Shown here: positions 7,145 to 13,723 of the stretch, in pieces
Numbering within the stretch: the stretch's first letter is position 1
Layout of the letters: the number at the start of each line of letters is the position of its first letter
Assembly: GCA_038328705.1 (NCBI GenBank)
Contig: JBBQMG010000079.1
Span: 1 to 19,017, forward strand
Length of the DNA: 19,017 nucleotides
Reading direction: 5' to 3'
Source of the DNA: UBA668 sp038328705
GTDB lineage: Bacteria; Actinomycetota; Acidimicrobiia; Acidimicrobiales; Ilumatobacteraceae
The notes under the pieces: model-generated
What the model saw: only the letters and a program-made list of their open reading frames with translations
What the model was told of the DNA's origin: nothing
Databases searched by the model: none
Translations under genes and position numbers: made by a program

Positions 7145-7705
7145 TCAGGCGGACTGCAACTGCTCGAACAGGTCGGCCGGGTACGGCGACTTGTAGGCAC
7201 GAACGCCACGGCTGGCGCGGATCTCATCGGCCGAGCGGTCCCAGATCTGCTCCCAGGGAAAGCCGAGCATGGGCGGCGTCTCGCGACCATGCACGTAGGC
7301 AGACAGGATCGTGTCGAAGATCAGCGTCACCCCCATCGGTTGCGTAAGAGAGACCTTGGTGGCCACGGTGGCGAGGAACATCGACGAGTAGTGATGCCCG
7401 AACTGCGCCATCTGGAAGCCGGAGATCGCGATCTCGTGGAGCACCGTTTTGCGATAGCCGGCGAGCAGGTGCCACAGGTCGTGGCACTGCAGGATGCGGG
7501 CGTTGAGGTAGTCGAGCGGGGCAGGCAGGCCGGCAAGGCCGAGCGCGTTGCGGTCGAGCACCTCCAGATCGAAGTTGTTGTCGACGATCAGGTGGTGCAG
7601 GTCGCCACCCAGCGAACCCTTCGGGCAGCGCGCCAACGCCGGCAACGTGAACTGCACCGGGAAGCCGTCGGCTGCAGCAGCCGCGACACCTGGGTAACAG
7701 GCCAC
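7145..7705 (-). CDS. Coq4-like protein, short N-terminus
   Basis: From the GTG at 7705 the product has 186 aa. Residues 75-91 read HDLWH-(11)-E, exactly the HDxxHx11E metal motif of Coq4, followed by ISGFQMAQFGHHYSS as in the family. The preceding CPKGSLGGDL matches the conserved 'PxGSLG' region. Coq4 binds an isoprenoid quinone precursor and in ubiquinone synthesis acts in decarboxylation/hydroxylation of the ring. Typical Coq4 proteins are about 40-60 residues longer at the N-terminus. Here no NTG codon exists in frame between 7705 and the end of the heliorhodopsin gene, and the frame farther up is inside that gene. The gene thus either starts at this GTG (no SD visible) or is 5'-truncated. 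The C-terminus (FPWEQIWDRSADEIRASRG) is intact. It probably shares a transcript with the heliorhodopsin gene. Confidence 0.75.
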   Translation of the reverse strand: MACYPGVAAAAADGFPVQFTLPALARCPKGSLGGDLHHLIVDNNFDLEVLDRNALGLAGLPAPLDYLNARILQCHDLWHLLAGYRKTVLHEIAISGFQMAQFGHHYSSMFLATVATKVSLTQPMGVTLIFDTILSAYVHGRETPPMLGFPWEQIWDRSADEIRASRGVRAYKSPYPADLFEQLQSA

Positions 7706-7740
7706 CGACGCCGACCCGGGAGCGTCGTCGGCATGTGGGG

Positions 7741-7802
7741 CCGAAGTGACGCGGTACTGCGAGTGCGAGCTGGCCTTGTGAAGAAAATGCGCGTCACTTC
7801 GG
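7741..7802. repeat. Perfect 13-bp inverted repeat between heliorhodopsin and Coq4-like genes
   Basis: CCGAAGTGACGCG at 7741-7753 is the exact reverse complement of CGCGTCACTTCGG at 7790-7802, with a 36-nt loop. It begins 15 nt after the heliorhodopsin stop codon. A hairpin in the mRNA here could protect the upstream message or attenuate the downstream gene. There is no T-run, so it is not a classic terminator. It could also be a protein-binding dyad. Confidence 0.75.
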
Positions 7803-7817
7803 ACGCGAGGCGCCGTG

Positions 7818-8579
7818 TTACCCGGCGGCGAGCGTGCCGGCGAAGATCTGCCAGGCCAGCGCCGACTTGGCAACCAGGCTGAGCACGATGTAGATGCGCT
7901 CGCCGTGCAGGTAGTTGGCCCACTTGCCCTTGGCCTTGTACTGCTTCCACTGCACGAGCGCAAAGCAGTTGAACAACAGGAACAGCGAAATCACGATGCC
8001 GTACACGAAGCCCGGTGTCGTCGATTCGGCGGGGCCCTTGGGGGAGGCTAGGTTGATTGCCGTCACGATCCAGGGAACTGCCCCTGCGATGCACCCGAAG
8101 ATGAACGGCAGCATGTCGCCGTCACCGGGGGTGGTGTACCGCTCTTGGAGCCACCCGAAAAGGATCATGCACACGTTCGCCGTGAAGATGCCGATCAGTG
8201 CGATGTAGTCGGCCGTCCCGTTGAGCTGGAGAATTACCACGATCATCAGCGACGAGGAGATCGAGTACTCCACCCATCGAAAGACGTTCTGGTTCTTCTT
8301 CAGCCCCGCCGTGTAGCGCGGGAAACCGAACGGTGAAATCACGAGGAAGTGAAAGAACGCGGACAGTGCCAAGAACGCCGCCACCATGTAGCTGATGTTG
8401 AGGCCGAACAGGTCGATCGGAGCCGAGAACGAGTTCGTCCCAGGGGCCTCGGTGAGGTAGGTCGCGCGAACCGGTAACGAGACACTGTTCGAGAGGAGAA
8501 GGATCCCGATCAACGACGCAAGGTGCAGTAACCCAGCCCCGAGGTTGAGGCGTCGAAGCTTGCCAATTTCGCTGTCCAT
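7818..8579 (-). CDS. Heliorhodopsin
   Basis: 253 aa with seven hydrophobic helices, the usual heliorhodopsin length. Diagnostic residues are all present: the retinal Schiff-base lysine K238 in LVAKSALAWQIF, the counterion E104 in FRWVEYSISSS, and the two cavity histidines H19 (GLLHLAS) and H77 (FFHFLVIS). Further signatures are KKNQNVFRWVEYS, ILFGWLQERYT, FGCIAGAVPWI and GFVYGIVISLF. Overall it closely resembles the founding protein 48C12 as I remember it. Heliorhodopsins bind all-trans retinal, sit in the membrane with inverted topology (N-terminus inside) and do not pump ions in the tested cases; roles in signalling or enzyme regulation are proposed. The start at 8579 is set by GGGAGG 5 nt upstream; an in-frame extension farther up lacks support. 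No retinal-synthesis gene is in the window. Confidence 0.97.
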   Translation of the reverse strand: MDSEIGKLRRLNLGAGLLHLASLIGILLLSNSVSLPVRATYLTEAPGTNSFSAPIDLFGLNISYMVAAFLALSAFFHFLVISPFGFPRYTAGLKKNQNVFRWVEYSISSSLMIVVILQLNGTADYIALIGIFTANVCMILFGWLQERYTTPGDGDMLPFIFGCIAGAVPWIVTAINLASPKGPAESTTPGFVYGIVISLFLLFNCFALVQWKQYKAKGKWANYLHGERIYIVLSLVAKSALAWQIFAGTLAAG

Positions 8580-8584
8580 GAGAA

Positions 8585-8604
8585 CCTCCCGGTTGCGGAC
8601 CCTA
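8585..8604 (-). promoter_or_regulatory. Ribosome site and candidate -10 of the heliorhodopsin gene
   Basis: On the minus strand GGGAGG (8585-8590) lies 5 nt before the ATG. Upstream of it TAGGGT (8599-8604) is identical to the -10 of the M24 gene, and the flanking TAGGGTCCG is shared too. If used, it gives a leader of only about 13 nt. The TAG of this hexamer is also the stop codon of the upstream small ORF. Confidence 0.45.
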
Positions 8605-8664
8605 CCGCAGCAGGAGATCATCACCGGAACGATCGTGACGTGCCAACTCGTTCTCGGTACTCAT
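8602..8664 (-). CDS. Possible 20-aa leader peptide upstream of heliorhodopsin
   Basis: A 21-codon ORF runs from the ATG at 8664 to the TAG at 8602-8604. GGGAGG lies 9 nt upstream of its ATG, the same ribosome-site core as in front of heliorhodopsin. The product is MSTENELARH... ending DLLLR, highly charged and soluble. The stop is 22 nt before the heliorhodopsin ATG. It could be a translated leader or a tiny partner protein. It could also be chance, since its 3' end overlaps the candidate -10 of heliorhodopsin. Confidence 0.4.
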   Translation of the reverse strand: MSTENELARHDRSGDDLLLR

Positions 8665-8733
8665 CGTCGCCAACCTCCCCGATGGACCTTCGCCTCTGGC
8701 ATCCGAGTTCCACGAAGCGCCATGATGCAACCG

Positions 8734-9627
8734 ATGAACCTTGCTCCTCTTTCTCGCGTCGTCATTCACGGCCACGAAGTGCGGTATCGGCGCAGCGGCA
8801 GCGGGCCGGCGGTGCTGTTGATTCATGGGCTGGCAGGCAGTTCGCTCACGTGGCGAGCGGTTCATGAGCAACTGGCACTGACATACGATGTCATCGCCCC
8901 CGACTTGCTCGGTCACGGCGAGTCGGCGAAACCATTGGGCGACTACTCGCTCGGCGCGTTCGCCAGCGGTCTGCGCGACTTCCTTGCAGCCATCGACGTC
9001 CCGAGTGCCACCATCGTCGGCCACTCGTTCGGCGGCGGAGTGGCGATGCAGCTCGCATACCAACACCCCGAACTGTGCGACCGGTTGGTGCTGGTGGGCA
9101 GCGGCGGCCTGGGCCGCGAGGTGAGTTGGTTGCTACGCGTGGTCACCCTGCCTGGCGCAGAGCACCTGATGCCGCTGATCTTCCCGCGCCTGGTAGCCGA
9201 CCGGGGTAACGATCTGGGCCGCCTGCTCGGTCGGCTCGGCTTCAGCGCGCCGCGGCTGGGCGAGATGTGGCGCTCGTACTCGTCCTTGGCCGGCACCGAG
9301 AACCGCAAGGCGTTCGTGCGCACGATCCGTGGGGTCATCGAACCAGGCGGCCAGACCGTCAACGCACTCGACCGCCTCTACATGGCGGCGCACCTGCCGA
9401 CGCTGATCGTATGGGGCGAGCGCGACGACATCATTCCGGTCGCGCACGCGCACGCCGCACACGAGGCCATCCCCGGCAGCCGACTGTGCATACTCGAGGG
9501 CGTCGGCCACTTCCCACATGCGGAAGCGCCGGAGCGGTTCCTCGAGGTACTCACCGACTTTCTCGCGACCACCGAACCCGGCATCGCCGCCCCGGGCGGA
9601 CTGCGCGAACTACTACACGTCGAGTAG
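8734..9627 (+). CDS. Alpha/beta hydrolase
   Basis: 297 aa, a complete alpha/beta-hydrolase fold with the full catalytic triad. The oxyanion loop is LLIHGLAGSS, the nucleophile elbow is VGHSFGG (S98), the acid is D231 in WGERDDIIP and the histidine is H259 in EGVGHFPHAE. A cap region (about 125-205) lies between strands 6 and 7. Relatives include esterases, haloalkane dehalogenase-like enzymes and C-C bond hydrolases; the substrate cannot be assigned. No SD precedes the ATG at 8734. CATGAT (8721-8726) ends 7 nt before it, which fits a leaderless start; the ATGs at 8722 and 8725 would add four or three residues. It is transcribed divergently from heliorhodopsin. Its last 15 nt overlap the 3' end of the second methyltransferase gene tail to tail. 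Confidence 0.88.
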   Translation: MNLAPLSRVVIHGHEVRYRRSGSGPAVLLIHGLAGSSLTWRAVHEQLALTYDVIAPDLLGHGESAKPLGDYSLGAFASGLRDFLAAIDVPSATIVGHSFGGGVAMQLAYQHPELCDRLVLVGSGGLGREVSWLLRVVTLPGAEHLMPLIFPRLVADRGNDLGRLLGRLGFSAPRLGEMWRSYSSLAGTENRKAFVRTIRGVIEPGGQTVNALDRLYMAAHLPTLIVWGERDDIIPVAHAHAAHEAIPGSRLCILEGVGHFPHAEAPERFLEVLTDFLATTEPGIAAPGGLRELLHVE

Positions 9628-10581
9628 CGCTCCGTGATTGCCCGCGTGCCAGGCCCGGGCGATGGATTCGACGTGGCGATGATCGGTGCCGCAGCAACCT
9701 CCCAACACGCGCAGCGCGGGCAGCACCCGGCGCAGTTGCACGTAGCGGGCAGAAAGGTCGACGGGATCACCGTCGTCCAACTCCACCATCTCGTCCAACT
9801 CGGCGTGGCTCAGTTCTGACGCGTTTGCGCGCAGACCGCCGATGCGCGACACCCATGCCGGCGAGTCCTCCAAGATGTGTGCGAAGTGGCTCGGGTGTGC
9901 GCAGTTGATCATGTAGTGGGTCGGATAGCCATCCGTCGCCGCATCGGTCGCAGCAATCGCTTCCCCCAGTGACATCCCCGACGGAAGCCGCCCATCGGTC
10001 TCGAGCGTGAACGACACCACGGCAGGTAGCCCTTCCGCTTTGGCTGCGTTGGTGATGCCCACCGCCTCCTCCACGTAGCCCATCGTCAGCGCGGTCACCA
10101 CGTCAACTCCCGCAGCAGCCATCCGTGAGACCTGGAACGAGTGGTACGACTCGGCTTGCGCGGCATCCATCATCGTGTCGATGCGATAGCCGTCGCCGCG
10201 CGGGCCAACCGTCCCGCCGATGAGGAACGGCTGCTCACCTGTCCACCGGTTGCGGACGTCCGCCACAGCGGCGACCGATTGGTCGATCATCTGGCCCAGG
10301 GTTGCGAGGTCGTGCCCCAGGGTCGCGGCCCACTCGGGGTTCGCTCGCCAAGTGGGCGTCTCGAGAACGACCGCCGCTCCTACCGACAGCGCAATCGCGG
10401 CGTAGTACTCGTAGTACTCGACGAGCAGGTCGCGACCGTCGGGTGTCGCGGCCAGTGGGTACGCGGCGAACGCCGGTAGCTCGACTCCACGATGGAAGAC
10501 GAGCCAGGTTTCGAGACCGGCGTCGGTGATGACCACCGTGTCGGTGATGGGCCATTGGGTGTTCTGTCGCTTGGTGTTCAT
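9613..10581 (-). CDS. Homocysteine S-methyltransferase family protein (paralogue 2)
   Basis: 322 aa, an Hcy-methyltransferase barrel. The start of the barrel reads VVITDAGLETWLVFHRGVELP, and the zinc ligands are C227 in YMINCAHP and C296-C297 in LGGCCGTD. The segment LETPTWRANPEW is typical of a separate branch of this family, distinct from paralogue 1 in the window, with little identity outside the motifs. Members pass a methyl group from an activated donor to homocysteine or a similar thiol. The start at 10581 gives a family-typical N-terminus; no SD is seen and no good -10 is visible. Two 11-bp-spaced repeats lie 44-64 nt upstream of the start and may bind the regulator encoded just upstream. 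Its 3' end overlaps the alpha/beta hydrolase gene by 15 nt. Confidence 0.87.
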   Translation of the reverse strand: MNTKRQNTQWPITDTVVITDAGLETWLVFHRGVELPAFAAYPLAATPDGRDLLVEYYEYYAAIALSVGAAVVLETPTWRANPEWAATLGHDLATLGQMIDQSVAAVADVRNRWTGEQPFLIGGTVGPRGDGYRIDTMMDAAQAESYHSFQVSRMAAAGVDVVTALTMGYVEEAVGITNAAKAEGLPAVVSFTLETDGRLPSGMSLGEAIAATDAATDGYPTHYMINCAHPSHFAHILEDSPAWVSRIGGLRANASELSHAELDEMVELDDGDPVDLSARYVQLRRVLPALRVLGGCCGTDHRHVESIARAWHAGNHGALLDV

Positions 10582-10624
10582 GATGACTACAGAACCACAT
10601 GCCGGTCTGCAACGTTTGGGGACT

Positions 10625-10645
10625 GTCTGAGGATGGTCTGAGGAT
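10625..10645. promoter_or_regulatory. Tandem direct repeat GTCTGAGGAT, period 11 bp
   Basis: GTCTGAGGAT occurs at 10625-10634 and again at 10636-10645, perfect over 10 bp with an 11-bp period (one helical turn). OmpR-type winged-helix proteins bind tandem half-sites of about this spacing, and the gene ending here encodes such a protein. The repeat lies 44-64 nt upstream of the methyltransferase ATG, where an activator site would be expected. The last base of the second repeat is in the regulator's stop codon. Confidence 0.5.
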
Positions 10646-13083
10646 CAGGAACGCCGCTGCTCGATCAGGTCGAGTGCGGTGTTCAGGGCCCGATCAATAT
10701 CGAGTCGGCGCCCGTGAGCACTCCACTCCGAGTACAGGGTCGGGCCTACCCGTGCCTCCAACGCCGAGAGAAGGGCTTCCAACTGCGCCCACTCCGGCCC
10801 ATAACTGGGCCGCAACAGCGGGTTCGTCGCCGCTGCTCCCAGGATGGCGGCGCTGCGATCTTCACCGATGGCCACCAGCACGCCCACCAGGTTCCGCAGA
10901 CTGGTGACCGCGTGTACGAAGTTGCCATGGCGACTGAAGTCGCGTAGGCAGTTAGCGAAGACGTCGATTGCTTGAAGGTGCGCACCGGCGCGGGAGTACT
11001 CGGCAGCCAGCGACGACTGGGCCACTGACACGACGAACGGTGTGCCCGCACCACGGGCCAACGCAATCGCCTCCTGGTACGCCGCCACCGCCTCTTCAGC
11101 AGCGCCCGGCGTCGCGCTCAAGGCCTCGCCCCGTGTGTAGGCGACCCACGCGCGATCGGTCGGCGACAGCGTCGCCAGGTCGAGCGCCTCCAGTCGCTCG
11201 ATGGCCGCCGAGGGTTCACCGGCGAACACCATCGCGAGTGCAACATCGACCGCAGCGATCGCGATCGAGTGCGCATCGCCCAGTTCGGTGCCCAACCGAT
11301 GTAGCTCAGCCGCCCATTCGGCGACTGCAACGAGGTCACCCTCGTAGAGGCACACATCAGCGAGGATCTCGAACGCAGTCGCTCGCACCGCCGGATTGGC
11401 TGCCTGCGCGGCGACCATCGCCGCGGCGCGTGCCTCGCCGAGCTCGCCGCGATTCGCCGCCGCGCCCGCCACGCTCGCATGCGCGCCGAACAGTGCGGCC
11501 GCGTTCGGGGCACCCGCCAACAGCGCCCTGGCCCACTCAGCCGGTTCGTTCCAGAAGGTCGAGTAAGCAGCGAGGTGCAGTGAGCCACTGAGCTCTGCCG
11601 CCAGCGCTGGATCGTGCTGCTGCGCCCATCGATGCGCGGTACGGACCTCGGCCACAACGGCATCCAGTCGGCGGCGGCCCTCGGCCTCGGCTGGTGTGCG
11701 GATGAGGCGGTCGACCTCGCGAACCACCGAGGCGTAGTGCTCCGCGTGCCGTCGACGCACCGCCTCGCCGCCGCCCACTTCGTCCAACCAACCACCGGCT
11801 ACCGCACGCACAGTGGACAGCATTCGATAGCGCGTCGTTGCGCCATCCGTATCCGCCACCAACAGCGATCGCTCGACCAGGCGCGCCAGCTGGAACGAAA
11901 CGGAAGAGCCGCCCATCGCGACCTTGGGCGCGACCACATGCGCAACGACCGCGGCCGCATCGGCCGCGGTCATTGCGCCGACGAAGACGGACAGCTCGGT
12001 CAGGGTCTGGCGGTCATCGGGCTCGAGGAGCGCCGCCGACCACGCCGCCAACGATGCCAACGAGCGATGCCGGTGGGCCGGTGAGCGATGCGTGACCTGC
12101 AGTAGCGGCGCCCCGTCGGACAACGCGGCCTCCAACTCGCCGAACGTCATCGAACCCAAGCGGGCAGCCGCCATCTCGATCGTCAACGGCAACTGGTCGA
12201 GCCCGGCCAGTAGCGCGTCGATTCGTTCGAGGCCGATTGCCTGGGCGCTCCAGCCGGGCTGCACCGCACGCGCCCGAAGGCTGAACAGCTGCGACGCGTG
12301 CTCGCTGCTCAGCGGGCGAATCGCAATGACCGACTCGGCGCTCAGGCCCAGGCGGACCTGACTGGTGGCCACCACGCGCAACCTGCTGCCGAGACCCAGC
12401 ACGCTGTCGAGAAAAGCGGCGACGTCGTCGACCACGTGCTCACAGTTGTCGAGCACGAGCAGCGCGTCGAGATTGGCAATTGGACGGATCGCCAGCTCGG
12501 GCCGGTCGTGATCGAGCACGATCGACATTGCCCGTGCGACGGTGGGCAGGACATGCTCGCCTGCGTGCAAAGCCGCCAGCTCGACGAGGTACACACCGTC
12601 GTCATACTCGCCGCCACTTCGCTTCGCCATTGCGCGTGCCAACGTCGATTTACCCACCCCGCCCGGCCCCGTGAGCGTCACCACTGGCGCGATGCGCAGC
12701 AGCTCGAGCAGCGCCGCGAACTCCTCGTCGCGGCCGATGAGCCCGTCGGTCGCAACTGCGCGAGCTGCTGGCGTCGGTTCCCCCATCATCGGGGCGACGA
12801 ACCGATAGCCGTGACCGGGCACGTTCTTGATGATCTGCTGCCGACGTCCGTCGTCACCAACGGCGCGCCGCACCTCCTTGACGCGGGTGGTGACGTTCGC
12901 CTCCGACAAGAACCGGTGACCCCACACCCCGTCGAGCAGATCCGCCTTCGAGACCACCTCGGCGGCCCGCTGCAGCAGCACGACCAACAGCTCGAAGGCC
13001 TGCGGTTCGAGATGGATCAGTTGGCCGGCACGACGCAACTCGCGCCGGCCGACGTCGACCTCGCAGTCCACGAACCGGTACAT
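10645..13083 (-). CDS. Winged-helix/ATPase/TPR-like transcriptional regulator
   Basis: 812 aa. Residues 1-97 are an OmpR-type winged helix (Trans_reg_C): LEPQAFELLVVLLQRAAEVV, SKADLLDGVW, VTTRVKEVRRAVGDD and the wing IIKNVPGHGYRFV. Residues ~115-400 are a STAND/NB-ARC-type ATPase with Walker A GPGGVGKST (139-147), Walker B LLVLDNCEH (208-216) and the downstream LDQLPLTIEMAAARLG. The rest is alpha-helical and Ala-rich, with pairs such as AVAAYQEAIALARGAG that fit TPR-like repeats. This layout is that of AfsR-like signal-responsive regulators without the BTAD domain: a ligand or partner contacts the repeats, ATP exchange follows, and the winged helix binds tandem DNA sites. The start was chosen at the ATG at 13083, directly before the winged helix; a longer in-frame extension runs over the DinB gene and lacks domain content. 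It is 23 nt behind the DinB gene and likely co-transcribed. Confidence 0.88.
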   Translation of the reverse strand: MYRFVDCEVDVGRRELRRAGQLIHLEPQAFELLVVLLQRAAEVVSKADLLDGVWGHRFLSEANVTTRVKEVRRAVGDDGRRQQIIKNVPGHGYRFVAPMMGEPTPAARAVATDGLIGRDEEFAALLELLRIAPVVTLTGPGGVGKSTLARAMAKRSGGEYDDGVYLVELAALHAGEHVLPTVARAMSIVLDHDRPELAIRPIANLDALLVLDNCEHVVDDVAAFLDSVLGLGSRLRVVATSQVRLGLSAESVIAIRPLSSEHASQLFSLRARAVQPGWSAQAIGLERIDALLAGLDQLPLTIEMAAARLGSMTFGELEAALSDGAPLLQVTHRSPAHRHRSLASLAAWSAALLEPDDRQTLTELSVFVGAMTAADAAAVVAHVVAPKVAMGGSSVSFQLARLVERSLLVADTDGATTRYRMLSTVRAVAGGWLDEVGGGEAVRRRHAEHYASVVREVDRLIRTPAEAEGRRRLDAVVAEVRTAHRWAQQHDPALAAELSGSLHLAAYSTFWNEPAEWARALLAGAPNAAALFGAHASVAGAAANRGELGEARAAAMVAAQAANPAVRATAFEILADVCLYEGDLVAVAEWAAELHRLGTELGDAHSIAIAAVDVALAMVFAGEPSAAIERLEALDLATLSPTDRAWVAYTRGEALSATPGAAEEAVAAYQEAIALARGAGTPFVVSVAQSSLAAEYSRAGAHLQAIDVFANCLRDFSRHGNFVHAVTSLRNLVGVLVAIGEDRSAAILGAAATNPLLRPSYGPEWAQLEALLSALEARVGPTLYSEWSAHGRRLDIDRALNTALDLIEQRRS

Positions 13084-13106
13084 CGCGCCGGGTTTTGCGG
13101 AGATGC

Positions 13107-13673
13107 TCAGACAGTTCGGCCGAGGAAGCTGAGCATCTTGGTCTGTGCGTCGGCGCCCGGCGCAGGCTTGACGGCCGCGGCCATCATCCCCGGCATACGA
13201 AGCACTTCCTCGGGGAGCGCCTTCCATGTCACCAGCGTGTGCTTCACGAGGGCCACGTCGAGCCGCTCATCGACCTTCGCCGTTCGAGCCATGTCCCACG
13301 TGTGCGGAACGAGGTCAGCAGCCATGAAGCCAACCAGCGTGTCGATGGTCATCGGACCGAAGCCCGGCCCGAACGGATCGTTGGCGATGGACTCCAGGAC
13401 GTGTACATGATCGAGCACCTCCAACGTCTGATCGCGCAGCCTCATCCACGCGCCCAACGGGTCGGCCCCGAGCTTGGGCGTCGACTTCGGGCCCTTACCG
13501 GTGGCGGCGAAGCTCTTGATCATCGCCAGGTTTCCGGCAGCGTGTTCGTACACATCTTTTCCGGTCCAGCCGATGCACGGTGCCTTGCGTGAGAAGGCGG
13601 TCGGCTTGGCCATCTTCAGAACATGCTCGAAGCCAAAGACGGCGGATGTGTACAGACGGAGGTTGGCGCTCAT
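13107..13673 (-). CDS. DinB/MDMPI-like (TIGR03086-type) protein
   Basis: 188 aa, a four-helix DinB-superfamily protein. Metal-site residues are visible: H44 in VYEHAAGNL, and H124 with D127 in LVPHTWDMART, the latter being the classic 'H.WDLA' signature of the TIGR03086/maleylpyruvate-isomerase-like actinobacterial group. The N-terminal W36 in GWTGKDVYEH corresponds to the usual 'W.v.dLl.H'. Family members use or bind thiols such as mycothiol in actinobacteria, but most have no known substrate. The start at 13673 is supported by TATCGT 6 nt upstream. The regulator gene follows after 23 nt; the EEP gene ends 50 nt upstream. Confidence 0.75.
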   Translation of the reverse strand: MSANLRLYTSAVFGFEHVLKMAKPTAFSRKAPCIGWTGKDVYEHAAGNLAMIKSFAATGKGPKSTPKLGADPLGAWMRLRDQTLEVLDHVHVLESIANDPFGPGFGPMTIDTLVGFMAADLVPHTWDMARTAKVDERLDVALVKHTLVTWKALPEEVLRMPGMMAAAVKPAPGADAQTKMLSFLGRTV

Positions 13674-13679
13674 GCACGA

Positions 13680-13685
13680 ACGATA
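13680..13685 (-). promoter_or_regulatory. Candidate -10 TATCGT of the DinB/regulator operon
   Basis: On the minus strand TATCGT lies 6 nt before the ATG at 13673, again in the leaderless arrangement. No good -35 is visible. It would serve the DinB-like gene and the downstream regulator. Confidence 0.4.
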
Positions 13686-13723
13686 CTTCAGTCCGTCAGC
13701 AACCGAAATCGTGGTCCGATTCC

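Noticed and set aside
5740..7347. A 535-codon plus-strand open frame
   Set aside because: It runs antisense to the M24 gene and then out of frame through the first methyltransferase; its translation is Arg/Ala-rich without any domain, a typical high-GC shadow.
10645..13227. Longer version of the winged-helix regulator
   Set aside because: The 48 extra codons overlap the DinB-like gene; the winged helix begins directly at the ATG at 13083.
12298..13410. A 370-codon plus-strand frame antisense to the regulator
   Set aside because: It has no motifs and covers the opposite strand of the well-supported winged-helix and Walker A region.
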